From contig NZ_WBMS02000052.1 in NCBI RefSeq assembly GCF_008923205.2, positions 1 through 64,000 of the forward strand: a DNA stretch of 64,000 nt, read 5' to 3'. Below the pieces are notes generated by a model, which saw only the letters and a program-made list of their open reading frames with translations, did no database searches and was not told where the DNA came from. Position 1 is the stretch's first letter. Each line of letters begins with the position of its first letter. The position numbers were made by a program, and so were the translations under genes. This DNA comes from Actinomadura physcomitrii (GTDB lineage Bacteria > Actinomycetota > Actinomycetes > Streptosporangiales > Streptosporangiaceae). Below are positions 26,375-34,145 of the stretch, in pieces.

Positions 26375-27528
26375 TCACCTCCCCGCCCTACCAGAGCGTC
26401 CCTGTGTGGCTTCGCGCCGAAGCTCAACTGCTCGTGTGAGGGTGATCTGGAAGTGGCAGGTTCTGGTACGCCACTCGAAGTCGATCTTCATGCGCAGGGA
26501 CTCGAACAGCCGGCGGCGATGGCCGTCGGGCACCAGAAGAAGCTCGATGCGCCTTGATGGCGGCGCAGCAAGCAGCCCTGGTTGAGGATGAACGGGCTGG
26601 TGTTGGTCCACCACCGCGCGTTGCGGAACGAGGAGGTCTCGGTCGCCAGTCAGCTCGGTCGATCGGATGCGGACTACGGCCTCCGCGGGCTCGGGATCCG
26701 GATTCCGAGGGCGGTGAGGGTCGAAGACGTTGTCGGTGAGAAAGTCGGACAGCTCGTCGATGATCAGGTCCTCACGGACCCTGATCGTGTTGGGATGGCC
26801 CTCGGGCGCGCATCCCTTGGGTGGGGAACAGACGTAGTAGACGGTGCCGCGGCTGGCCTTCCCGTTCATCCGCCGACCGCACCAGGCACAGAACACGAAG
26901 GAGCGCAGGCTGTAGGTGCGCTTGGCGTTCGGATGGGAGCTGACGCCGTCGGCGTTACGGGAACTCCACCGGACCGCGGCGACCTTCTGGGCTTCGATGA
27001 AGCAGTCCTTGGTCACCAGGGGCTCGTGGGTGGGCTCACTGGACCACACCCATGCCTCGGGCGGGTTGGCCCTGCCTCTGCCGGACGTGGTGGCACGGCG
27101 GTTCCAGACCATGTAGCCGGTGTGCTTCGGGTTGGTGAGGATCTCGCGTACCGAGGACTGCGTCCAGTGCCCGACAGCGCGTGTCGGGTCGACCGGCATC
27201 GGTGGAGGGTAGCGGTCCAGGTCCTCGTTGAGCCGCTCGGCCAACGCCTTGCAGCCAAGCCTCTCGGCCACTCGCCAGGCGAAGAGCTGAGTCACGACCG
27301 GCCCGCGGACCGGGTCCGGGCGAAGCCGGTGCTTGCAGGCTCCTTCCGCTCTGCGTGCAGGCACCGGGTGCGGCATCTTAGCTGCGACGTATCCATAGGG
27401 CGGTTTGCCGACGTTGTACCCCTGCTCGGTGTGGGCTTCAAGGCCTCCCCAGGACTTCTCCAGCAGTTCGAGTACGTACCACTCGGACACGCTCTGTTTC
27501 ACGCGCCGCGTCAGGACTTGGGTCGCGC
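26375..27528 (-). pseudogene. serine recombinase, C-terminal fragment separated by the IS
   Basis: Carries the recombinase domain (PYGYVAA ... NPKHTGYMVWNRRA) and a zinc ribbon (FCAWCGRRM ... YYVCSPPKGC), followed by a short C-terminal region ending QITLTRAV. The usual long coiled-coil region of these enzymes is much reduced. The internal start near 27502 is an artefact: its frame continues at the TSD into the N-terminal fragment at 28884-29394. It is not expected to function alone. Confidence 0.85.
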
Positions 27529-27537
27529 GCTTGCCGT
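27529..27537. repeat. 9-bp target-site duplication, left copy
   Basis: GCTTGCCGT immediately outside the left inverted repeat is identical to 28884-28892 outside the right one. ISAs1-family elements duplicate about 8-10 bp on insertion. Confidence 0.95.
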
Positions 27538-27567
27538 CAGGGCGAATGCGTTCTCAGGTAGTGAGAT
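27538..27567 (+). repeat. IS terminal inverted repeat, left
   Basis: Left end of the IS; matches the right end with mismatches at repeat positions 7, 23 and 24. The transposase stop codon lies inside it (27554-27556). Confidence 0.92.
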
Positions 27568-28777
27568 CGAGTAGTTGAAGTGCGTGGTCGGGGTGTGCTC
27601 GGTAGTGGTCATTGGCGGCGGCGATGTTGCTCCAGCCCATGAGGTCGGCGAGGGCAATGGCCAGGTTGCGCAGGCCGGCCATGATGCGTGGTGCGTGACC
27701 GGTGCGGATGGTCGAGCGGTCCTCGGCGTAGGTGACGTCGCGGACGTGGTGTAGGGCCTCGATGGACCAGTGCCCGCGGACGAGGGCGGCCAGCTGGGCG
27801 GGGGTGGCGTGATCCGGGGCGAGGCTGGTGACGGCGTAGACGGTCTTGATCGTCGTCTTGCCGGTGGTGCGGTCGGTGCGGCGGCGTTTGACCTGGATGG
27901 CCTGGACGGCGTGCGGGAACAGCAGCCCGGGTCGGACGGTGCAGACCTTCAGCCGGCGGATCTCCCGGCGGCCGTGCCCGTCTTCAGCGGTGCGGTCGTG
28001 CAGCTCGATCTCCCGCCAGGGCAGGTGTTTGAGCTGCCGGTGCAGGCTCTTCTGGTTCCCCTTCACGACCAGGAGGTAGTGCGCGTGGTGTTCCCGGACC
28101 AGGTGGCGGGCGTGTTCGCGCTGGGTGTGCAGGGCGTCGGCGGTGACGATCTTGCCGGTCAGGTCCAGGCCGGCCAGCAGCGGGACGAACGCGGGGATCT
28201 CGTTGCTCTTGGTATCGACCTGCCGTTGCGCCAGCACGGCCCGGCCGTCGTGCAGGGCCGCCGCCAGCAGGTGTGTCACCGTCCCGTCCGGGTGGCGGCT
28301 GCCCCGCAGCGTCTTGCCGTCCACCGAGACCGCCTGCGGCCCGGCCTGGCTCCCGGCGTCGGGGTCGTGGGCCAGAGCCGACAGATAGGCCCCGATCGCC
28401 TCGTCGAAGGCGTCGCCGTCGAGGCGGGCCAGCAGCCGTCCCAGCGTGGTCACGACCGGCCGTGCCGCCGGCAGCCCCAGGTCGGTGAGCACGCGTGCGT
28501 CCAATTCCCCGGCGATCCTGCCGATCTTGGCCAGGCTGGTGGCGCCGCTGAGCACGGCGACCAGGCACAACGCCAGCACGGAGCCGAGCCGGTACCGGCG
28601 ACCGCGGCGACGCCGCGGATCGGGAATGCGGTCCAGCACCTGCACCAGTGTCGGCAGGCCGGGCAGGTCGGTGGCGGGACATGGCAGGACGACGCCCTCG
28701 CAGTGGCGAACCAGGGCGTCGATCGGGGAGGATGGCACGCGAACGCGGTCCCTGTCTTGATCGTCTGGCTTAGACAC
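27554..28777 (-). CDS. ISAs1-family DDE transposase (407 aa)
   Basis: Catalyses cut-and-paste movement of the surrounding IS. Seen: an N-terminal DUF4372/DDE_Tnp_1-associated region (DRIPDPRRRRGRRYRL, about 50-65), first Asp in VSVDGKTLRGS (about 151-161), second in VTADALHTQRE (about 214-224), and the third acidic residue in RGHWSIEALHHVRDVTYAED (about 340-359). All three parts are intact and the length is that of a full enzyme. GTG at 28777 is the start; it sits in the loop of a 13-bp hairpin (28740-28802). Confidence 0.93.
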   Translation of the reverse strand: MSKPDDQDRDRVRVPSSPIDALVRHCEGVVLPCPATDLPGLPTLVQVLDRIPDPRRRRGRRYRLGSVLALCLVAVLSGATSLAKIGRIAGELDARVLTDLGLPAARPVVTTLGRLLARLDGDAFDEAIGAYLSALAHDPDAGSQAGPQAVSVDGKTLRGSRHPDGTVTHLLAAALHDGRAVLAQRQVDTKSNEIPAFVPLLAGLDLTGKIVTADALHTQREHARHLVREHHAHYLLVVKGNQKSLHRQLKHLPWREIELHDRTAEDGHGRREIRRLKVCTVRPGLLFPHAVQAIQVKRRRTDRTTGKTTIKTVYAVTSLAPDHATPAQLAALVRGHWSIEALHHVRDVTYAEDRSTIRTGHAPRIMAGLRNLAIALADLMGWSNIAAANDHYRAHPDHALQLLDLTT

Positions 28778-28802
28778 CCAAGATCATCGGGGACCGCGTT
28801 CG
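28740..28802 (-). promoter_or_regulatory. hairpin around the transposase start codon
   Basis: The 13 bases at 28740-28752 (CGAACGCGGTCCC) are the exact reverse complement of 28790-28802. In the transposase mRNA the start codon (28777-28775) and its ribosome region would sit in the 37-base loop. Such stems are known in other IS elements to keep read-through transcripts from being translated. Presence is certain; function is inferred. Confidence 0.6.
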
Positions 28803-28853
28803 TCGTTCACAACCCGGATGCCACCCGCCGTTGGCCTGCCGATCTACCGGCTC

Positions 28854-28883
28854 ATCTCAGCACCTGAGAACGCATTGGCCCTG
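28854..28883 (-). repeat. IS terminal inverted repeat, right
   Basis: Right end of the IS, read on the minus strand it begins CAGGGCC and matches the left end at 27 of 30 positions. Confidence 0.92.
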
Positions 28884-28892
28884 GCTTGCCGT
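28884..28892. repeat. 9-bp target-site duplication, right copy
   Basis: GCTTGCCGT, identical to 27529-27537. Deleting the IS and one copy rejoins the recombinase gene in frame. Confidence 0.95.
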
Positions 28893-29394
28893 TGAGGTTG
28901 AATGGCTCGTCTGCCGCGAGAAGCGGTACGCCCGCCTCTTCGAGTTTGTTCTCGATTAGGGTGCCAACGTAGGTGCGGCGCGCGATACGTTCGATCGATT
29001 CGCAGACCACCACGTCGAACCTGCGCTCTGGACTCGCCACATCTTCCAGGAGCTCCTGGATGCCTCCTTCACGAGGGACTGGGATGGCAAAGCGCTCATG
29101 CCCGCGTCCACGACCCCGCGCATTGAGGGCTTTTCGACCAGATTCGATGTCGTAATAGTGTGCGACGATGATTGCCTGATCCGGAAGAGCGGCCCGACAA
29201 TTATTGAGCTGCCGGGGGAGAGACAAGGTTGGGTCCTGCCGGTCCTCGGTCGAGGTACGGCCGACGAAGGCGACACGAAAAGGCTCTGACCACCGATCTC
29301 CTTGGCCAAGGCCGGTCAGCCATCCTCGGGATTCCCTGCGCGAGCCTCGCGCGAGGATATCGAGCGGGATGGGTGGTGTTGTCCGTGCGCCCAT
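28884..29394 (-). pseudogene. serine recombinase, N-terminal catalytic fragment
   Basis: Resolvase-type N-terminus: FRVAFVGRTSTEDRQDP (about 39-55) with the nucleophilic Ser48, then the DVVVCESIERIARR helix region (about 128-141), which carries the conserved Ser/Arg cluster. ATG at 29394 has GGGAGG 8 bases upstream. The frame now runs through the TSD into the IS and stops at 28852. Joined to 26375-27528 without the IS it gives 555 codons including stop, the size of a large serine recombinase, so this was a working integrase until the insertion. Confidence 0.88.
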
Positions 29395-29591
29395 TCCAAT
29401 ACCTCCCTGATTGCATCTGCTTGTTCGCGTTCGAGATGATCGGCCAGATCTCCTTCAGCGACGTTGATCGTCCACTCGAACGGGAGGCTGCGGCCAGTTT
29501 CGCCGCGCCCGCCAACTTCCTGTTCAGTAGTCGGAAGAGACCGTTCGAGTCCGCAACTTCGGTCATGGCTTTCGTTGCCGTTGCCCTTCAT
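29316..29591 (-). CDS. small protein overlapping the recombinase start (91 aa)
   Basis: ATG at 29591 with GGAGGGG just upstream. SLPFEWTINVAEGDLADHLEREQADAIREVLEWA (read as FEWTINVAEG and EREQADAIREVLEWA) is a strand-then-helix pattern; I recall similar small genes before actinomycete recombinases, but cannot verify it. It overlaps the recombinase start by 79 bases, the recombinase ribosome site being inside its codons, so the two would be translationally linked. Confidence 0.55.
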   Translation of the reverse strand: MKGNGNESHDRSCGLERSLPTTEQEVGGRGETGRSLPFEWTINVAEGDLADHLEREQADAIREVLEWAHGQHHPSRSISSREARAGNPEDG

Positions 29592-30953
29592 CACCCCTCC
29601 GTGCGCCGACCTTCCCGAGTCGACATGGCATGGCCTCACAGATCTGGTCGTCGGCGAGGAAGCCGGCTCTTTCCTCAAGTGGCGGACCACTGACCTCCAC
29701 GATGCGTTTTACTTTTCTTTGCCCTCGGCGAAGACACGCCACACCTTCGATCGTGGCACAATTTTCGGCTGAAGAAAAGGTTGATGGTAGCCAATCCCCA
29801 GCAATCCGCAAAAACATGACAGGATGCGATATGGAAGTTTTTGAGTTCTGTGCGGAGCGCCCGAAACGCCGTCAGATAGCCATAAGATCGTCACTCTGTG
29901 TGGTGCGACATCATGAGGGATTATCGCTCCTTCGGGTACGGTGCGCCCGTTTGAAGTGAGTGGTCAGGTGCCACGCGAGATAGAGCACACACGATCACAG
30001 CCCCAAGAGCGGGCGGCCACGTCTCCTGAGACGGGAGTATCGGCGCTTGCGAAGGTATTAGTAGAGGTCGCCGCTGATGGGTTCCCATTGGACTTTCCGG
30101 ACGTCCCAACGCCCCTGTGCCAGACATCGCGGACGCTGAACTCGCCGAGCTTGTACGCCTTCCCGGGCGTAGCGGTCAGCTGCGGCTCGACATCGGACCC
30201 GAGCCGATCCTGCAGTGCAGTCACGAACATGGCACCCTGACCAGCAGGTCGCGTCGCGCCACCGAGTCATTCACAAATGCACCCTCTTCAGGGCCACTGC
30301 TCACCGGACTGCCGAAGCGTGCCGTGCCCACCCCACCACCCGCACGACCTAACGGAGTGCCGCTTCCCAAATACATCGATCCAGCGCACGACGGCGGGGG
30401 AGACGTCCCTGCCTGGTGAAGCCATCTCAATCGCCCTGGGCAGCCTTCGTGACGACGGGCGTGCCTCACTGGTGGCCATCGGTGACTGTTACGTTCGCAT
30501 CTTCTGTGTCGTGGTCATGTGCAGATGCTCAGACGGCGGATGCCTAGCGCGGGGCGCTCAAGCGGGACGATGGACACCGCTAGCGCGAGCAGACCGACAA
30601 GCCGCGCCTTGTAGTGCGCGATGGGGCCGAGTTGACAGCTCATCCCGGAGCAGGTCGTACCTTCGCGATCGTTTCGCCGAGACGTCTGTATGGGCGCTGG
30701 ACTCTGCCCGGCACGGCCTCCGCAGCTTCGATGACAACCGGGACGCGAGACTGGTCATCCTCCCCCAGATAAGCCCACGGATCGTCGACCTGCGCCTGGC
30801 CACGGCGGCGCCCTCTCTGCCTCCCAAAGAGGCTGACACCGATCGACGGAACCTTCTACTGTGATCACATCCGCTAATTAGCGCCCGTGACGCATTGCTT
30901 CCCCTCGTGATCCGCACCTGAGCAACCCTTGGTAAAGCAGGAGGTTCTCCGCC
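29592..30953. other. 1.36-kb stretch without a convincing gene
   Basis: Lower in GC than its surroundings, most clearly at 29690-29960. Open frames here are short, lack ribosome sites and show no family signature. The only hint of former coding is the fragment at 30058-30270. Such AT-richer, degraded DNA between an integrase remnant and a defence island fits a site of repeated insertion. Confidence 0.5.
30058..30270 (-). pseudogene. possible frameshifted gene remnant
   Basis: On the minus strand one frame reads TATPGKAYKLGEFSVRDVW and the next continues as WDVRKVQWEPISGDLY before a TAA near 30058; joined by one frameshift they look like the end of one protein. The upstream part shows a similar frame change. 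This may be chance in a short segment. Confidence 0.25.
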
Positions 30954-31223
30954 ATGACCCAAGAGCGCTGTATTCACGATCTCCTTCCCGGCCAATGCGC
31001 CGAGGCCGGCTGCGCTCCCGTCCCGCCAGGACTGACCGCCCACGTGTACGCAACCGCAGGCGGGAAGTGTTTCCACCGCTCCACGCGGTGCGCAGCCCTG
31101 CTCGACGGCCAACGCTATGCCGAGCGCATGGGTATGAACCTCCACGACCCGCAACGCCTCCCCTTGCGGGTGGCACAATCACGCGGCCTCAGCGCTTGCG
31201 AAGTCTGTTTCCCACTGGCCTGA
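30954..31223 (+). CDS. small Cys-rich hypothetical protein (89 aa)
   Basis: ATG at 30954 has a very good AGGAGG site 8 bases upstream. The Cys/His pattern (CIHDLLPGQCAEAGC at 6-20, GGKCFHRSTRC at 36-46, SACEVCFP at the end) suggests two small zinc- or metal-binding knuckles. I do not recognise the family. It precedes the defence genes but reads toward them (convergent with the DUF262 gene). Confidence 0.75.
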   Translation: MTQERCIHDLLPGQCAEAGCAPVPPGLTAHVYATAGGKCFHRSTRCAALLDGQRYAERMGMNLHDPQRLPLRVAQSRGLSACEVCFPLA

Positions 31224-31315
31224 CTCTCCACCCCGCCACGCCCCCTTGTCCCTGGATGCCCCTGCACGATTCGATTCTTTGTGATGACGGGGGACCGATC
31301 GCTTACCCGAAGCGG

Positions 31316-33253
31316 TTACCAGTTCGCGGGATCGGGGCCAGGCCATACCTTGGCAAGAGTGTGGGCGAGCCAGGTACCGCGCTCATCGATGGCCTGCTCA
31401 TCCCAGGTATCGCGTTCTGCGATACGAGCGTTGAGCAACAGCCTGGTGTGCCGGTTGAGTTCGGCGCGTTTCACCGACCACGGAGCGTTGGACATCGCGC
31501 TGTTGAGCGGCTGCGTCACGATGGTGAGGTTGCCGAGTTTGTGCAGGCGGGCGGCACGTTCTGCGGCTGCCTGCTCGACCACTTCGCCGTCGATGAGCTC
31601 GCCGCCATCCGCGCCGAGCGGCCAACTGTCCTCCCAATCATTGGGCAGGATGTGCTCGAGCGAGAGGTTGGACGGGATGTTCCTGATGTCGGTCTTGGTC
31701 GAGTGCAGGGACATCTCGGCGGCTGCGAGCGCCATCACCAGGCGCGGTTGGGCAACCCATCCGTAGACATCCCGCGTGGAGAGGAAGTTGATGAATTCCT
31801 CATCGTCTGGCCAGCGGCTGATCTCCCCTTCGGAACCGGACAGTGCTTGAAGCAAAACGTCGTCGGCATGCACCAGATCGGCCTTCATCCGGGCGACCAG
31901 GCGGGGCACGAGGCGGTTATAGTTCTTGGCCGTCAATCGCATCAATGCACGGCGTGCGAGCCAGCTTTCCAGCATGCGCAACGCGCGGACGCGCCGTGTC
32001 CGGTCGATCTCTGGAGAGCGGAACAGCAGGAGGACGATAGGCAGCACGGTGCCGGCATCCAACACCGTCAGCCGAGCGAAGAAGTCGGCCTCGCTGCTCC
32101 CGGCCTCGGGTGTGTCGAATGCCCGCATCGTCACGGCGTCTGCGCGAAGTTCTCGGATCAGTGCCTCTGCGTCGGCATCAGATGTCAGCACGTTCTGGCG
32201 AAACGTTGCGAAAAGCTCCGTGGCCGGAATCACCCGCTCGAGCTTCATCGTGAGCCAGTGCATGAGGAACAGCTCGGCGACCGGTCGGTTCAAACGCCCC
32301 TGGCGGCGCTCCCGGCGCCAGTAGCCATCGTCGAGTTCCGGACGCCACACCTGCTCATAGAGGTGATCGGTGTCGCAGCCCTGGCTGGTGGCCTGGCGGA
32401 AGACCGCGTTCTTGACGAGATCGAGGGCGAGCAGCGGGGTGCCGCGCGCGTTGAGCGTCTCGAAGATGACCTGCGCGTTGTCATCGCCTTCCAAGGTGAT
32501 CGACACCACCTTGAGCAGATCGCAGAGCGTGATCCGCAGCCGTTCGACGCGTGCGAGGATCTTCCCGCTCGGTCCGGGCGGCGTGTCGGCACCGCCGTCG
32601 ATGGTCTCTGCCGCCTCACCGAACGGCTCGTCCTCGATCTCCTCGGCCCCTGTCAGGTACTCCGTGACACGTGCGGTGAAGTAGTCGAATGCGTCATTGA
32701 TCCGGTTTCGGGTGTCGTTCCACCGGTCGGTAGATGAACCGTTCGACGACATTACTGCCACGAAGGCGGCCCGGTTGGCGCTCGTCGGCCAGACCTTGAG
32801 TCGCTCGTCGCCCTTGACCCTCCGGGGATTGTTGGTCGTCAGCTCTTGGAGCAACGCGGCATCGTTCTCGGCCCCGACATCTCCCATCGCCTTGGCGGCG
32901 GCCGCAACGATCAACTGCAGCGTCGTCAGCCGCTGCTGCCCGTCAATGACGGTGAACCGAGGAATCTGCCCCGGGGCGGTGTTCTCCTGGTCGAGCACGA
33001 CCGCCCCCAGGAAGTGCGACCACAACATGGCGAGCTCGTCGCCCTCTTGGTGTTGGAGGAGCGCGGTAATGTCATCCCACAGCGGGGCCCACTGATCCTC
33101 TTCGTTCCAGACGTAAGGCCGCTGATACAACGGAACGACATATCGGACATCGCTCTCGAAAAGCGCTGAACGGTATGCGTGCCAGCCTTCATGGCTTAGC
33201 AGGATAGTTCGGCAAGGACGCGACCGCGAGGGCGTACATGCGATCGGGGTCAC
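31316..33253 (-). CDS. DUF262/DUF1524 (GmrSD-like) defence nuclease with probable 5' frameshift
   Basis: A GmrS-type DUF262 domain (YVVPLYQRPYVW at the start, VIDGQQRLTTLQL around 33000-32930) is joined to a GmrD-type DUF1524 HNH nuclease (SLEHILPNDW and HKLGNLTIV near 31640-31520). GmrSD proteins are type IV restriction enzymes that cut modified phage DNA. The open frame begins at a GTG (33253) inside the kinase gene. A better start is ATG 33192, which overlaps the kinase stop (ATGA) and reads MKAGTHTVQR; one missing base near 33160 then moves it into LFESDVRYVVPLYQRPY. So the gene may be broken, or the sequence may have an error. Confidence 0.85.
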   Translation of the reverse strand: MTPIACTPSRSRPCRTILLSHEGWHAYRSALFESDVRYVVPLYQRPYVWNEEDQWAPLWDDITALLQHQEGDELAMLWSHFLGAVVLDQENTAPGQIPRFTVIDGQQRLTTLQLIVAAAAKAMGDVGAENDAALLQELTTNNPRRVKGDERLKVWPTSANRAAFVAVMSSNGSSTDRWNDTRNRINDAFDYFTARVTEYLTGAEEIEDEPFGEAAETIDGGADTPPGPSGKILARVERLRITLCDLLKVVSITLEGDDNAQVIFETLNARGTPLLALDLVKNAVFRQATSQGCDTDHLYEQVWRPELDDGYWRRERRQGRLNRPVAELFLMHWLTMKLERVIPATELFATFRQNVLTSDADAEALIRELRADAVTMRAFDTPEAGSSEADFFARLTVLDAGTVLPIVLLLFRSPEIDRTRRVRALRMLESWLARRALMRLTAKNYNRLVPRLVARMKADLVHADDVLLQALSGSEGEISRWPDDEEFINFLSTRDVYGWVAQPRLVMALAAAEMSLHSTKTDIRNIPSNLSLEHILPNDWEDSWPLGADGGELIDGEVVEQAAAERAARLHKLGNLTIVTQPLNSAMSNAPWSVKRAELNRHTRLLLNARIAERDTWDEQAIDERGTWLAHTLAKVWPGPDPANW

Positions 33254-34145
33254 CTGGTTTCAGGGGAAGGGTCGGAAGCGGGGTGAGGCCGTTCGCGTGC
33301 GATATGAGGGCATCGAAGACCTGCGCTGCGTCGGCGGGACGATTCTCGGGCTCCTTGGCAAGCAGAGCGGAGACGACCTGCTCCAAGTCTTCGGGAACGT
33401 TGTCGCGGATATCGGAGAGGGCGGTCGGCTCTTCGGTGTGATGGCGGCGGAGCTCTTCTATGGCGGAGGCGGCTTGGAAGGCACGCCTGCCGGCCAGCAG
33501 CTCGTACAGCAGGCATCCGAGTGAGTACAGGTCGCTGCGAGCGTCGGCCTTGGTGTGGCCGTCGATCTCGGGGGCGGTGTAGAAGAGGGAGCCGGGCACC
33601 TCGCCGGGGTGGGTGATCTCGGAGAACTCTGCGGTGTCGACGGCCATGGCCACGCCGAAGTCGAGGATCTTCAATGTCCCGCTGCGGGTCAACACGACGT
33701 TGGACGGCGTCAGGTCGCGGTGGATGAGGCCGGCTCGGTGCGCGGCGGCGAGGGCAGCGCACAGTTGCGCCCCGATGGCTCCGGCCCATCCGATGGGGAG
33801 CAGTTCGGGTCCGCGCTCGGCGACCAGGTCGCGCAGCGTCATCGCGCCTTCGACCAGTTCCATGACGATGAACAGGTCGTCGCCATGGGGACCGAAGTCG
33901 TAGAGCACCGGGATGCCGGGGTGCCGCAGGCGGCCCAGGATCCGCGCCTCCCGGTAGAAGCGGCGGCGCGCAGTGTCCTCGTCGATGTGCCGGGCGGGCC
34001 GGATCAGTTTGATCGCGACCGCCCGATTCAGCCTGGTGTCGGTCCCTTCCCAGAGCTCACCCATGCCACCGAGGCCGAGCGGTGCACCGCGGACGTACCG
34101 GTCCGCGATCTTCTCCGCGCCTGGGGTTTGGTCGCGCCCGTTCAC
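33189..34145 (-). CDS. Hanks-type Ser/Thr protein kinase of the defence operon (318 aa)
   Basis: A complete kinase without membrane helix: Gly loop LGLGGMGELWEG (about 23-34), catalytic Lys in AVAIKL (about Lys46), HRDLTPSNVVL (about 136-146), DFGVAM (about 162) and a TAPE motif. Substrate unknown. GTG at 34145 forms a GTGA overlap with the RelE-UvrD stop and is preferred over GTG 34184. Its stop overlaps a likely start of the DUF262 gene, so it is translated with both. Confidence 0.85.
   Translation of the reverse strand: MNGRDQTPGAEKIADRYVRGAPLGLGGMGELWEGTDTRLNRAVAIKLIRPARHIDEDTARRRFYREARILGRLRHPGIPVLYDFGPHGDDLFIVMELVEGAMTLRDLVAERGPELLPIGWAGAIGAQLCAALAAAHRAGLIHRDLTPSNVVLTRSGTLKILDFGVAMAVDTAEFSEITHPGEVPGSLFYTAPEIDGHTKADARSDLYSLGCLLYELLAGRRAFQAASAIEELRRHHTEEPTALSDIRDNVPEDLEQVVSALLAKEPENRPADAAQVFDALISHANGLTPLPTLPLKPGDPDRMYALAVASLPNYPAKP

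Larger units (their letters stand above)
27538..28883 (-). mobile_element. ISAs1-family insertion sequence (1,346 bp)
   Basis: The ends are inverted repeats: the first 30 bases from 27538 match the reverse complement of the last 30 (28854-28883) at 27 positions, both starting CAGGGC and sharing AATGCGTTCTCAGGT. A 9-bp duplication flanks it. One gene, the DDE transposase, fills it on the minus strand. The intact frame, the exact duplication and the still alignable target suggest a recent insertion. It split a serine recombinase gene. Confidence 0.95.

Noticed and set aside
26582..27574. 330-aa plus-strand open frame opposite the recombinase
   Set aside because: Antisense shadow; the minus strand holds the zinc ribbon and recombinase domain.
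29201..29566. 121-aa minus-strand open frame overlapping the recombinase start
   Set aside because: Frame is out of phase with both the recombinase and the 91-aa gene, which has a GGAGG site; this one has none.
30929..32737. 602-aa plus-strand open frame across the small Cys protein and DUF262 gene
   Set aside because: Overlaps two better supported genes and carries no motif.
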